In this document: positions 23,140 through 35,347 of the stretch, piece by piece
Position numbering within the stretch: position 1 is the first letter of the stretch
Layout: each line of letters opens with the position of its first letter
Origin: Hippopus hippopus
Taxonomy: Eukaryota; Mollusca; Bivalvia; Cardiida; Cardiidae
DNA length: 64,000 bases
NCBI GenBank assembly: GCA_946811185.2
Contig: OX328108.1
Location: 32,610,493 to 32,674,492, forward strand
Direction: 5' to 3'
Program-made: the position numbers and the translations under genes
Notes under the pieces: model-generated
The model's database searches: none
The model's input: the letters and a program-made list of their open reading frames with translations, nothing else
Told to the model about the DNA's origin: nothing

Positions 23140-24640
23140 AGGTAAGTAACAAGCAATTTCGTTGAAATAATACCCCCGCCGATAAAAAGACCTTTTTTGA
23201 GACAAACATATAAGAGGTATTGTGTTTTCCAGGTACACGTGGCCTTTTTGTTGTTGGTCCGTAATGAAATTATACATTAAGCCCCCTTTTTCTATGGCAC
23301 AGCATTTCATTAAATAAAAAACATATAAGAGGTCCATAATGAGATTATACATTAAGTCCCCTGTTTCCATAACATGGTATTTCATTAAATGAAAACAAAT
23401 AATGAAAAAATACATCAAGCCCCCTTTTTCAATGACACGTCATTATATATGGAAAAAAGTTGTGTATCAACGGACCATCCAAAGGAAGACATGCATGAAG
23501 TTTCATCAATTTTCGTCAAGGACTTTAGAAGATATCTGTCCGGGCGGACGAATGGGCGAACAGACTGCTATTGGTCCAAAATGAAATTATACAATTAGCC
23601 CCCTTTTTTCATGACATGGCATTTCATGAAATAAAAACAAATAACTATTGTCTATGGTTTGTGATAAACAATATAAATATGAAGTTTGATAACATTTTGT
23701 CCAGTAGAAAAAGATATTGTCCATTATGGGAAAATACACCAATTCCCCTTTTTCCATGACACGACATTTAATAAAAAAAAGCTAAAATAACGATATTGGC
23801 GGACTATCATAAGGAACACACGTATGAAGTTTCATAAATTTTCGTTAAGGATTTTGATTTAAAGAGATATTGATCCATAATGGAAATATACATGAAGCCC
23901 CCTTTTTCTGTGACACCTTATTGAATATCAAAAAAGCAGAAAAAAATAAATAAATATTGACGGACATCATAAGGAACACCTGTATGAATTTCCATTAGTT
24001 TTTGTCAAGGATTTTTGAAGATATCTGTCCGGAAAGACGGATAAACAGACGGCCAATGGTCCATGATGAAATTATACCTTTAGCCCCCTTTTTTCATGAA
24101 ATGGCATTTCATTAAATAAGAACAAATAACTATTGTCTGTGGCTTGTGATAAAACATATAAAAATAAAGTTTCATAACATTTTGCCCTGTAGTTAAAGAG
24201 ATATTGGTCCATAATGAAAATACATGTATACATGAAGCCCCCTTTTTCCATGACACGGCATAAAAAAACAAGGGTATATAACTGTGGTGTTGCATGGTCG
24301 ATCTGGGTGAAACTTTTTGTCCTGCATTTGCTAATGGTGGTTGATAGAAGTGACAATTTCGATGTAAAACCTCTGTATAGTTTTCAAGATAAGACTCAAA
24401 ACATGAAAAATGTACTCGACCGCGTAACTTAAAATCGCTCCCGGTAGGCCATTATGCATCGAATGAAAAAAAAGTAGATCGGCGGAATGGGTTATTGTAC
24501 ACACGTATAAAGTTTCACGAAATACTGTCCAATGATATTGGAGGTATTCTCCCGAACAGACACACGGACGGACGGACGGGCGGACGGACGGACAACGCTA
24601 AAACTATATCCCACCGCCTTCGGCGGGGGGATATTAACTA
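23140..24640. repeat. Degenerate tandem array, then GGAC repeat and hairpin
   Basis: Six or more drifting units share TAATGAAATTATACAT, AGCCCCCTTTTTCCATGACA and GGCATTTCATTAAATAA. The array ends with (GGAC)n at 24568-24592 and the hairpin CCGCCTTCGGCGG at 24612. The left end of a larger mobile unit is not found. Confidence 0.65.
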
Positions 24641-24944
24641 TGCATTTTAATGATTTGTTGTCAAAAAGTAAACGACCATTAGGTACCTCAAACGACCATG
24701 AGGTTATCCTTTTAACGTAACCATGAATGAGTTTCGGCACTTCACAATTTGCTTACCTGACCTGACGAAGGGATGGCTCATTCTAACCCCGAGTATTTGT
24801 TTTAGAATGACAACAAATGCTAATTTTGTAACTATATTCATTTATTTTCAGAAATAATCCATTCTTTCCGCTTTAATGACAACCATGAAGGGAAACTAGA
24901 AATAATACGGTGCAGGCTACTCATTATGTTTGTCTTATGGGCGG

Positions 24945-25745
24945 CTCGTATTGGTCGACGCCGCCATTTTGGATGTTGTGTTGAAAGTGTAGTGATGTAT
25001 AGGGAGCTCCCGAAAGGGAAACTGCTTTTACGTTGGTTTCGCCAGTGTACATGATATATATGTTCGGATCACGAGAAATTTCTTTGCAGTATAATAAGAC
25101 TGTATGGACGGGGCATATTATCCAATCAGATCGCGAGAAATTTCTTTGCAGTATAATTATAGACCTTTTTCGACAGCTGAAAATATGGTCCACTAAAACA
25201 CGATTTTTAAGCTTGACTTAATTAGCGGACAGTACAAATCTTGATCTATACTGTCTCCAATAGCTCGAGTGCTTTCGAGGTAAAAGGTTTTAAAAAAAAT
25301 GATGACAATTGAGAATTGATAATTGTCTCGCGAAGGTTCCCATCCGAGTTAGAGAGAGAGAGAGAGAGATCTTTTTTACATACGAAAAGACTATACACGT
25401 ACATATTCTGTATGTAACGAAAGAAGAAAATCAGTGTGATTATTTATGAGAGAATGTTTATCACAGTGACATCATCAAGTTCATGCACCAGACTGCACGT
25501 TTTATCAAGGTTTCAATGACGTCAGTTTTCAGTGACGTCAGTTTTCATTGAAATTAGGCACTCAGAAGGGAAATACTATTTCGTCGGCGTACTCAATTCG
25601 TGAGACCATAAAACAGGGAAATTTTGTTGAATACATAATGGAATGTTAAAACTTTACAGTATAGTAATTCGGCGAGAGGCGACATGATTCGCCACAGCCA
25701 TGAACAATTTTCTAAGTCCCCAGCCACCTGACCGTACCACTAATA
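24945..25745. repeat. Broken copies of dispersed repeat P
   Basis: 24955-25160 (GCCATTTTGGATGTTGTGTT start) matches 49225-49390. 25480-25745 is an inverted piece of the same repeat. Between them stand a family-A fragment (25210-25252) and a (GA)n run at 25351-25370. Confidence 0.6.
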
Positions 25746-26244
25746 CTGCATACGATAAAGAGTTGATGCGCCGGTGTGCTATATTTAGTAATACTGTAGT
25801 TTTCGACGCACGACAAATGAAAAGTTCGGTGTTCAGTGATAGACCAATGGAACGTTAAAGGCATATGATCATACTGTTCATCATTGCACTCAAATTAGAA
25901 TTATCCGTCTTTAAAAGGGCGTAGCGCCCATTACGCACAATATGCATATGCGTATAAAGAATTCGAGACCAAAGTTGTAAATCACAATATCATGTAGGTG
26001 TTGCGATTTTTCTCTAGATCTGCACGCCTTTCCAAACTAAACAGATGGGTTAAATTAATGCACTGATAACTTGAGAGTTCCTCTATGCTTTACAATAAAT
26101 GCCTCCCTTCGGCTCCCTCCCCCATCGGCACTTTGTGCCTTACTGTACGTATAAATAATTTAATGCTGGCTACACCTATGTTTGTTACTTTTTAAACTCG
26201 CGAAACGATATCTGATTTGATGCCATTTTAAGGGTCGTCAAAAA

Positions 26245-26870
26245 GAAAAAAAAACAAGAAAATATCGATGCATAACATCGATGACGCCCCAAATCAGTTG
26301 TTTCTGAAATAGGGCACATTACAGCGGATTAATTTTTTTACGCCAAGGGCATGACTTAAACAAACTTCGTAGAGGTACACGTGGTGATACTACATGACAA
26401 ATATTTAAACTCTGGACCATCTGGGATACGATCTGGTTGTTATCGATATGGCAAAGACAGTACGGTATTTTACATGTTAAAAAACAAAAAACCAGTCCAA
26501 ATAGAAAAACAAATTTGGTAGAGGCTCGATCTGGTAATGAAAGTACCGTATTTTTACATGTATGTTAAAAAAATAAAACACTGAACCAGTCCATATAGTA
26601 AACAGTATTGGGTGACTAGACATTTCATATAAAAGCAATCAATCAACACACAGACTGATAGCCGGACAGCTAGCAGCATGCAAGCTGACAAAGAAACATG
26701 AAAGGAAACATTCAAGTGTCGTTCAATTGGTATACAGACTATAGGCCGAAATTGTAATGGGCCGAAATTGTTATGGGCCGAAATGTCCCGGAATCCAATA
26801 TGGCTACCTCCACAGGCACTTTTCAAAAACGGATAAAAATATGGTGCCGCCGCTCATGCGGCGCCACAAA
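26245..26870 (+). repeat. Dispersed repeat R1, copy 1
   Basis: Matches 49868-50287 (shared GTAGAGGTACACGTGGTGAT, GGTAATGAAAGTACCGTATT). This copy carries about 200 extra bases (26600-26795). Ends in the hairpin CCGCCGCTCATGCGGCG. Confidence 0.75.
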
Positions 26871-27120
26871 AAAAAAAGTAAAATAATAAGTTAATTATAT
26901 TCTAAGAAAAAGAAGGTCTACTGCATATTTATGGGCCAAATTATATAACGTTGATATTTTGTTAACCCCGTGGTATTTGAACAAAACTGTTATGGATTTT
27001 TTTTTTTCAAACATTGTAAATCAACCCTGAACTTTGTACCAAGCGATAAAATTTCAGACTTGTTCAAATTGAAAACATTCGCAGACGACAAATTAAATGT
27101 GTCTTAAATAACGAAAATGA

Positions 27121-27766
27121 AATTTACAATTCGATAGTAAAAACCTAAATATTGCTATTTCAAAGGTATGTTTTGGGGAATGATATCTCACGTTCTGTGC
27201 AGTCTGATCTTGATCTACTCTGTCCGCAAAAGGTCAGTGAGTCGCGCTTACAAATTTACAATTCGATAGTAAAAACCTAAATATTGCTATTTCAAAGGTA
27301 TGTATTGGGGAATGATATCTCCATAGCAGACAGTGTAGATCCAAGATCAGACTGCACGTTCTGTGCAGTCTGATCTTGATCTACGCTGTCCACAAAAGGT
27401 CAGTGAGTCGCGCTTTCAAATTTACAATTCGATAGTAAAAACCTAAATATTGCTATTTCAAATGTTTGTTTTGGGGAATGATATCTCCATAGCAGACAGT
27501 GTAGATCCAAGATCAGACTGCACGTTCTGTGCAGTCTGATCTTGATCTACGCTGTCCGCAAAAGGTCAGTGAGTCGCGCTTACAAATTTACAATTCGATA
27601 GTAAAAACCTAAATATTGCTATTTCAAATGTTTGTTTTGGGGAATGATATCTCCATAGCGGACAGTGTAGATCAAAGATCAGAATGCACGTTCTGTGCAG
27701 TCTGATCTTGATCTACGCTGTCCGCAAAAGGTCAGTGAGTCGCGCTTAGCAGCCTAAGGGTTAACT
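27121..27766 (-). repeat. Tandem array of a 166-bp family-A segment
   Basis: Four units begin at 27121, 27252, 27418 and 27584 (AAATTTACAATTCGATAGTA). The first is 131 bp and lacks part of the hairpin; the others are 166 bp and each hold the full foldback. Only the last runs on to the MITE end AGCCTAAGGGTTAA (27766). The MITE was amplified internally, not by insertion. Confidence 0.88.
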
Positions 27767-27779
27767 GATGACACATAAT

Positions 27780-27912
27780 ATGTATGAAAGAGTAGAAAAC
27801 ATACTGACAAGGGCTGTTAACATGCATTTTCTACTTTTCCCCCAATATTTTCACGAGCATTCTTTCACAGTCAATGTCGTTAAAACTCGGGATTGTTAGA
27901 TAAAGGGTTGAA
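27780..27912. repeat. Family-B MITE, partial
   Basis: Worn hairpin at 27795-27850 and right end TTGTTAGATAAAGGGTTGA. Confidence 0.55.
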
Positions 27913-28430
27913 GGGAGCTATTTTGAAATCAAAACAAACTTCAAGAAAGTTCTATTACTTAGTTAAGAAAGGCAATAGCTGGCAAACCGTCAATAAATAA
28001 GAAAGAGGTTAAAACCAAAAAACTCATGTTTTGATGTTTGTTTTTTTTCCTAAACGGATACATACGTGGGTCTCTAAGGTATTTTTGAGATATCGAGCCT
28101 GAATTTTACAAAAGCTTTTAGGAATGTCACATGATCCATAAAACGCGACGGTTTTATGAAATTGTATGCAATAAGTGCCATGATAGCACGTTTGATCTCA
28201 TCAAAAATGACTACGTTACCGATTGCAAAACAATCAACCCGTTTTTAAAACGCTGAAATAACACTTTTTCACGTCTTTCATCCGTCCAGTTTCTTTACGC
28301 TTATAGAAAGAAGTGTACTTTACAGTATTTATCAGTGTTTGAAAAAAATACACGGTTGAAAAAAATAGACAGGCCCCTTAAATATTGCGATTTTAAGGTC
28401 TACGGCCCCTAACTCTCATATTAAAAGACG
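27913..28430. other. Unassigned AT-rich stretch
   Basis: Part of it (about 27925-28300) resembles 51745-52130 (for example TAGCTGGC(A/G)AA(C/T)CGTCA), so it is probably an old dispersed repeat. No gene seen. Confidence 0.4.
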
Positions 28431-28451
28431 GAAGCTGCAGAGATTGGTACT

Positions 28452-28607
28452 CTGCGACTACAGTAGATTTTGTGCTACAGTAGACTTGCGCAAAGCAGAA
28501 AATTACATAAAAACGGAAAGTGTCGTTTCGGATTAGCCTGCGCAGGCCCATCCGAGACGACACTTTACGCAAATGTTCGAATGCCCCTTTTCGCGTGTTG
28601 CATGCCA
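28452..28607 (+). repeat. Family-C element, right half
   Basis: From ACAGTAGATTTTGTGCTACA to CCCCTTTTCGCGTGTTGCAT, with a shortened palindrome at 28530-28562. Confidence 0.7.
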
Positions 28608-28865
28608 TATAGAAATGAGTTGAACGTGCGACTAGATACTTATTATGTAGGATTTAACAGACCGTAGCGATTTCAAAGTGATTTAAAAATCACCTTGTCA
28701 GATAGCGTGGATCAAGATCATGGCTGCACGTCCTGTTCGAGTATCAGTCATATTAACATGAGAAAAGTGGACCCTATTGGCCAATTCGAATATCAGTTAG
28801 GTTTAAATTCGGATATTCGGCAGGTTTTTTTTTTTTTAAATATTAGAATATTGGACTAATATGTC

Positions 28866-29207
28866 CCCATTATCTCCTGCTAGATGGCATTCTACAAATA
28901 CACATCTATCTAATATGGGCATTCTGGGTACAGAACCGAACTACTTTTCAAAACAACAACCGTTACTTTGAATTTCAAAATGAAATAAACGTTTACTCAA
29001 TAAAACGCTACTTGGTGCGATTCATTCAGCTATGATCGGCTAGCATATAACCTATGCATCTGCCATTTATTAAAACAGCCCCTAAATGCTTGGTTAATAG
29101 GCTAATAGCCTCGGTATAAGCCCTACTTTTCCCAGGTATACGGGGGTGGGTGATGTGTCATAGCAGACAGGTCGAATCTTCGAAGAATATGACGTGCGCA
29201 GACAACG
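28866..29207 (+). repeat. Dispersed repeat R2, copy 1
   Basis: About 340 bp closely matching 59633-59961 in the same orientation (GCTAGATGGCATTCTACA ... ATATGACGTGCGCAGACAAC). No coding frame; nature unknown. Confidence 0.75.
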
Positions 29208-29402
29208 AATTTGTCCCATGCCAGGTACCTTGATATTGCTCAAGAAATACTCTTGTACCAAAGAAACCTTATTGTACCGGTACGCTCATGGTCACCCTTT
29301 ACTTGATAAACGCTTTACCACACGGTTATGTTTCAAACACGTCAATATGAAAAGTTTTTAAGACCACAAATAGAATTTGGCCCAAATGTTAGAGTTTGTA
29401 TT

Positions 29403-29512
29403 TGATTGAAGGTTAGAAAAGAAATGTGTAAAGACGAGAAAATGCTTTTTAACAGCATTTTCTCCTTTTCCTAGACTGTGATTCAAAAGCTTTCTCCTTA
29501 CGGATCTCAATT
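29403..29512. repeat. Family-B hairpin next to the Polinton
   Basis: GAGAAAATGCTTTTTAACAG / CATTTTCTCC core about 75 bp left of the target duplication. Confidence 0.6.
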
Positions 29513-29585
29513 AAACGACTTTGCTCGTAAAACGGTGCAAAATTATGCAGCTAACGACCTAGTAACACCGACGTAATGTTATATA

Positions 29586-29591
29586 GATGAT
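29586..29591. repeat. Left target-site duplication GATGAT
   Basis: GATGAT directly precedes the AGTAGATAG end of the element, and the same six bases follow the other end at 47992-47997. Six bases is the length made by Polinton integrases. The perfect match shows that both element ends are original and that little time has passed since insertion. Confidence 0.93.
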
Positions 29592-29820
29592 AGTAGATAG
29601 TAAAATTCCCACCCTGGCGCAAAGTTGGACGCAAATTGCAAAATGAGCCAGAATGCCCACCACAACTAACCACACAAATAAATTTCTTAATCGACTAACC
29701 CCCCAACCGACTAACCCTAACCACAACTAACCACCCAAATAAATTCCTTAATCAACTAACTAGTTAACCAGACAAACCAACTAACTAGTTAACCACGAAT
29801 CTAAGACTAACTTAAATTTC
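29592..29820 (+). repeat. Left terminal inverted repeat of the Polinton
   Basis: About 229 bp matching the reverse complement of 47785-47991. The outer 50 or so bases differ from the right copy at only about two positions. Further in there is a diverged patch or indel near 29645-29690, then a second well-matched part made of short direct repeats (ACTAACTAGTTAACCA twice, plus CTAACCACAACTAACCA variants). Each ACTAGT-containing unit is itself palindromic, so these are candidate binding sites for integrase or for the terminal-protein/polymerase complex (inference). The RNR gene begins 45 bp inside. Confidence 0.93.
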
Positions 29821-29864
29821 AAAAATTTTTGATAAACAATTACATTTAGAATTAAAACAACATA

Positions 29865-31580
29865 ATGGAAAACTATTTAGGAATTACAATTAATAATGAT
29901 CTAAACGAATTATTTAGTAATCATGGACTTGATTTGTTACGTAAATATTATTTATTAGACGGGGAAACTCCTCAACAAGCATTTGCAAGGGCCAGTGTGG
30001 CTTATAGTAAAGGTGATACAGAATTTGCACAGAGGATATATAATTACGCATCTTCTCGTAAATTTATGTTTTCTTCTCCTATATTGAGTAATGCCCCATT
30101 ACCAGATACAAAAGGGCAAAAAAGTCAAACAATTTCCTGTTTTTTGAGTTACGTTCCTGACAAGATAGAGGGTATCATTGATCATCTAACTGACACATGT
30201 TGGTTTACAGTAGTAGTAGGAGGAATAGGAGCAGACTGGAGTTCAATTAGATCATCTGACAGTAAATCACCCGGACCAATTGCATTTTTAACACCAATCA
30301 ACGCAGCAATAAACTCATATAAACAGGGAAAAACAAGAAAAGGGAGTTATGCTGCATATTTAGATATTACACATCCAGAAATAACCGAATTTATCTCAAT
30401 GAGGATACCAACAGGTGGAGATATTAATAGAAAAAATTTAAATCTATTTAATGCTATTAATATCACTGATGGCTTCATGAGAGCGGTTAAAAATGGTACA
30501 AATTATGACCTTATAGATCCAAAAACATAAGTTAGAACTCCAACAAATGCCAGAAGAATACGGGAAACCATTCTTGAATCCAGAAGTAGAATAGGAACAC
30601 CATATTCAAATTTTATTGATACTATAAATGCGGGCCTACCTCAAGTAATGAAAGACCAGGGATTAAAAATCCATGGAAGTAATTTATGTAATGAGATTCA
30701 TTTACCTACTGACGCAACTACAGATGCTGTATGTTGTATATCATCCGTAAACGTTGAGTATTACAGAGAATGGGATGAACAATTTATAAGAGATATAGTA
30801 AGATTTCTAGATAATGTATTAGATGTATTTATCTCAGATGCTCCAGACAATATCAAAAAAGCAAAGAAAGGAGCAATAAGAGATAGACCATTAGGCCTAG
30901 GAGTGATGGGATTAGGGTCTTTTTTTCAAAAAGAAGGTATTCCATTTGAATCAGATGAGGCAAAGAAACTTAACATTGAGATATTTAAGAAAATGAAAGA
31001 ATATGCATTAAAAGAAACCGAACAACTGGCAAAAGAAAGAGGTGAATGCCCTTCAATGAAAGGTACAGGAAGACGAAACTCTCATTTATTAGCTGTTGCC
31101 CCAACGTCTAACAGTTCATTAATTATTAATTGCTCAGCTTCTATTGAACCAAATATAGCGAATGCATATACATTAAAAACAAGAGCTGGATCATTTCTGT
31201 GGAAAAATAGATATTTAGAAAATGAACTAGAAAAGATCAACCTCAATAACAAAGAGACTTGGGATTCCATAATAAAAAACAAAGGTTCAGTAAGTCATTT
31301 ACTGTTGTCTGATGAGACAAAGAAAGTCTATAGAACAGCTAAGGAAATAGATCAGTTAAAAATTATAGAATATGCAGCGGATAGACAGAAATATATATGT
31401 CAGGGAAAATCATTAAATGTATTCATAAGCGCAGCCGCCACAAAAAGGGAAGTCCATGAGATCCATTACAAAGCCTGGGAAATGGGATGTAAAGGATTAT
31501 ATTATTACAGAGGAGAAGCTGTAGATAAGGCTGAAGATATCTCTATTACTCCAAAGGAATGCTCTAGATGTGTAGCGTAA
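29865..31580 (+). pseudogene. Ribonucleotide reductase large subunit (R1/alpha), one in-frame stop
   Basis: Catalytic subunit that reduces ribonucleotides to deoxyribonucleotides. Two open stretches (29865-30530 and 30648-31580) lie in the same frame and the 117 nt between them are also open, so one TAA at 30528-30530 is the only break in about 571 codons. Visible family marks, numbered from the first ATG: redox Cys near 92, a GG.GADW.SIR segment near 119, the Asn-x-Cys-x-Glu active-site core (N273, C275, E277), second redox Cys near 290, a PTSNSS...SIEPN phosphate loop, a Tyr cluster near 546 for radical transfer, and a C-terminal Cys-x-x-Cys (566/569). It is shorter than animal R1 and has no N-terminal ATP cone, and the wording around residues 183-202 looks more phage/bacterial than animal. 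No small subunit is present. The stop ends in a hairpin. It lacks the TATAAAAATG start motif of the structural genes. Function is sure; activity is doubtful. Confidence 0.93.
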
Positions 31581-31613
31581 TTATTAAATTGTTAAAATGA
31601 CAATTTAGTAATT
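31579..31613. terminator. 3'-end hairpin between converging RNR and PolB genes
   Basis: Arms of 14 bp (31579-31592 and 31600-31613) pair with one G.T wobble around the loop TAAAATG. It starts on the last two bases of the RNR stop codon. It is one of eight hairpins that mark gene ends in this element and is likely an RNA 3'-end signal (inference). Confidence 0.7.
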
Positions 31614-31680
31614 TATATAGTAGTGTGGTAGAAAATGTGGGATTTGGAGATTTGTGCAAGGATAACTTTATTTTTTAAAG

Positions 31681-34600
31681 TTATATTTTATAATGTCCCC
31701 AAGCTAATGTGTCAATCTTGTTCTCCAAGACAAACCTTTTATCATCACTTGATCCTAACGCTTTTTTGTTTAACTCTTCAGTATACATATCATGGCCCCT
31801 ACTTCTTAAAACAGTCATCTTTCTATACTGATCCTTTTCTGTAAGCTATCACTCTTTGTAATTATCAAAATTTATCTCTTTCTTGATAACCGCTTTTTTA
31901 ACACCTCTACATCTTTTATCTTCCTTACCATCTAAAGTTTCATAAGCATACATTTTTGCTCCTAAACCAACAAACTCAGTCATAATCTCACCACCTGACT
32001 CATCTTTAAACTTTCCAACTACTCTTGCATTACAATCATTTTTTAAGAAATGATCTTTAGGATAATTGCTTGTATCAAACATTTCAGGTACATCTTTTTC
32101 TATATCCTTATACAAATTTTTAGTTTCTATTTCAAGAATAAAACTATCTGTATCAGTATAACACATTCTAACATTTTCACCATACTTAGCTTTAAAGTAA
32201 TTATAATAAGTTTTTTTGCATATGTGTTTTACTAATGTCTAAGATGCTTAATCCTGAGTAAAAAGGTTTAATATATTTTAAATCAGTCTTTTTCATGTGT
32301 ACCGCTGTTAGGTTTTCATCGAATATTGTGGTGTGACTATAGTTTGGTTTTGCTACTAATTTCCTATAACGCTCCTCATTAGAAACCAGGTGTATCGTTA
32401 CTCTATTTCTCAGGTTTTCCATAGTCTTACCAAAGACTGAATTATTCATCAACTTAAAAAAATCTTTTTCAAAATTATTTTTAGCTACTTTTCTTAGTTC
32501 AATGGTTGTATTAATGTATGGCTTAAGCCATGCACTTTCCTCAAACTTAATTCCTCGATGTATTTTAGTAATCTTTAAGCCTAAATCAACACATGTTTTT
32601 AAAGCTTCATGATGAATAACATAATTCTTTTTATTATTTAAGTTTGGAATAAGTTTTTCTACTTTTTCTATCTTTAAACGTTCGGGTGCTAAAGGAAAGT
32701 CATTGTGTAAATCATGTAATTCTTTAGGATATTCCAAATCTACTTCTAATACACATGGGATTTTTTGCCAAATTTCTAATTCTTTATTTTTCATCCATTT
32801 AAAACCATGAGTAGGAAGAGGACGACTCATTGCCCAAGAGTAAAGGCTGTTTGCATCTATATATAATAAATATTTTGATGGTTTACTAGGATCATATAAT
32901 TCACCCATATCCTCATTATTTGCTTTTACATATCTTTTGCTACACATACTAACACCTCCTTTAATACCTAATTCTACCATCAAAAGCATATCAGGATCAG
33001 ATAAAAGCTCAAGGTTTACTTTTGTTATTTTCAATGTTGCATCCCAAGCTAAACCAGGAGCAGTATAATACCAACTAGGATCTAAGTCATAGTTTTCACA
33101 GCAAACATCTCTAAAGTTCTCAAAAACATCTGCTAAAAGCAATACATCTATTTTATTGTAAAGTTCTAAGTAATCCTTAAACGTTTTCATATTAAAAGCT
33201 TTCCAAACATTTTGCGCATGAGCATAATCTTCATCTGTAATTCCTTCTTTGTTTAAACTAGAGTAAAATGCTTCTTTGGGTGTTAATTTTTCTTCTTTAA
33301 GTTTATCAAAAGAATCTAGGTACTCATAAGGAAAAACTCCTTTTCTCCTAACTAACGGTAGTTGTTCTTTAGTGAAATATTTTGCTAAACTTTTTAACTG
33401 ACTTTCCTCTAATTTGCTTGAAAGTTTATCCAAACTAGAACTCATAAACTTAAAGCTATCAAGGAATCTAATTTTATGGTTTATATTTTCTCCTACCCAA
33501 ATGTCTTTACTAAAACTAATATATTTCTCTTCATTATTTGGAATACAATCAATCTTTACAACAGATTTACCAAGACATTTAATAAAAAGATGAGAATCAT
33601 ATCCACTAAGATTATGAAGGTTCACAGGTGTGAAGTTAGGAATTTTAGCTTTTAGGTTGCATTTATTATGCGCAGCGCCTCTATATTTACCTGTAAAATG
33701 ACAATGATCTCTTACTCTATAATTAGCATGATTAAATTTTCCACCACAAATCCAGCAGTGTGTTTGTTGCTTATATTTTATTTCTTCATCTATTGTTATT
33801 TCAATAGGTTTTGGGTTTCGGTGGTACTGTTGATGAATTTTTTGTATATCATCTTTTAACCAGTTTATAAAAACTTCATCAGCATTTTCTCCAGTATAAC
33901 TTCTTTCTACAGGTGCACACACAGTATCATCAAAACATTTTATAATATATGAAAGACTGCAAGGTATATACTTTTGACGCTGTATAGTATAACTTTTTTC
34001 TGGGTTTGGTTTGCATGTGTATATTGGTTCTAAAACACTTTCAAAGTCAGCATATACAGCAAAGGGAACCCGAAGTTTTCTAGCATGGTTTTCAAAAGCT
34101 AACATGGTACCTGGTTTTGGCATTTCTAAAGTAATAGGTTCATGTTCATTACAGTATCGCATATGTTTCTCTAAAAGTTCTTTACTACCAAAGTGATTCA
34201 TACATCGTTTACAATATTCCATACCACCATTGTTACTTACTTGTTTTCTCGCTAAACCACTAAATTTTTTTATGAGGGCATAGTGCATGTTTTCCTCATT
34301 TTTAATAAAAAGAAGGTCAATATGATTACTTTTTTCATCTTTTGTAAGCCTAAGAGGGTAAATATATTTCTTTATTTCCTCATACCCATACACGTTTACA
34401 CTAATTTCTGAATTTTGTTTTTCAAACTTATCTATATCTTTAAACGAAACAGGATACTTTATTCCCTCCATTTTTACACTATTTTCCTTTGCTTGCAAAT
34501 CCTTGTCAATTCTTTCTGCATTATGCTCTTTAGGGTTTAACGCTCTTAAAACACACCATAAAAAGCACTTGTCATCTTTATTTTTCATATTGATAACTGC

Positions 34601-35290
34601 TTTTTTGTTAGCAATCCATTTTGGTAAAGCTAAGTGACCATTAGCTCTTAAAGGAACATAAGCAGCTGTATGTAGTTCTAACAGCACTATACTTCCAAAA
34701 GTCCAACCACTACTTTCTCTTTGAAAATTAGCTAAATTTTCTAAAACTTCATCTATCATTTTATTCAACAAATCCTCTACTTCTCCTCTGTTTAAATTTA
34801 AATGTTGATTACTATGGAAAGCACGTTCAACAGGGGCTTGGTCAAGATTTGTCATTAACCATAATTTACACCTAAGTACAAGTTTTACCTTCGTTTGTAA
34901 ATTATTTTGAAGAGTATTTATAAGAGACATCCACGTTTCTGCGAAAAATCTTTGTGGGGTATAGCCTTCTCTACCCTCTATGACATGTTGAGTAGCATAC
35001 CCCCTAAATGCGGATTGAGCAGCTCTAATCTCAAACGGCTGCCTTGGAGGGTATTTTTCTCTAACATGTTCAACAATTTCATCTAACACTTGTGGTATTT
35101 GTGTTGTCTCCACATTACTGGTTAACCAATTATTAAAATCAGTCATTCCTCTTTGTATGAATTCTGGTACGACAGCTGAGGCTAGTCGCCTTGCTCCAGA
35201 GTAAACATTAGACGCAGTTCGTCTTGCTCCTGAGTAAACATTAGACGCAACGCGTCTACCCATGTTCATATATCTATTAAATAAACTCAT
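31681..35290 (-). pseudogene. POLB: Protein-primed DNA polymerase B, frameshifted and with two tandem stops
   Basis: Family-B polymerase that would copy the element from protein-primed ends. I choose the ATG at 35290 because it follows TTATATAAAA directly. Domains from that start: Arg/Ala repeats (12-residue unit, about 10-40), an N-terminal domain, a C2H2 finger near 358-380, exonuclease motif I (Asp-Phe-Glu near 412), a Cys/His cluster like endonuclease VII near 511-545, Exo II (Asn-Leu-Ser-Gly-Tyr-Asp, about 557), Exo III (about 707), motif A (DANSLYS, about 811), motif B (NNSVFGK, about 945). The frame is lost at an A7 run (32211-32217). Motif C (YTDTDS) follows in another frame from 32166. 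That frame meets TGA TAG at 31846-31851, then stays open to a TAA at 31681 and still codes a recognisable C-terminus. Intended length is about 1,200 residues. Confidence 0.95.
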
Positions 35291-35347
35291 TTTTATATAA
35301 CAGATATAATTTCTTAAGCAATTACAATTTTTCCTATTTGTTTCAAA

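Noticed and set aside
27121..27766. Regular repeats with fixed spacing, CRISPR-like at first sight
   Set aside because: Units are 166 bp and identical throughout, with no variable spacers, and consist of MITE sequence in animal DNA.
30528..30530. Stop codon reassignment or readthrough as a general feature of the element
   Set aside because: TAA, TGA and TAG all occur as breaks and all serve as normal ends in intact genes here, so no code change is suggested.
31082..31282. Frames opposite the RNR, polymerase and small virion genes (for example 33668-33859, 37566-37892, 45609-45926)
   Set aside because: They are mirror frames of well-supported genes in AT-rich DNA without own motifs or start signals.
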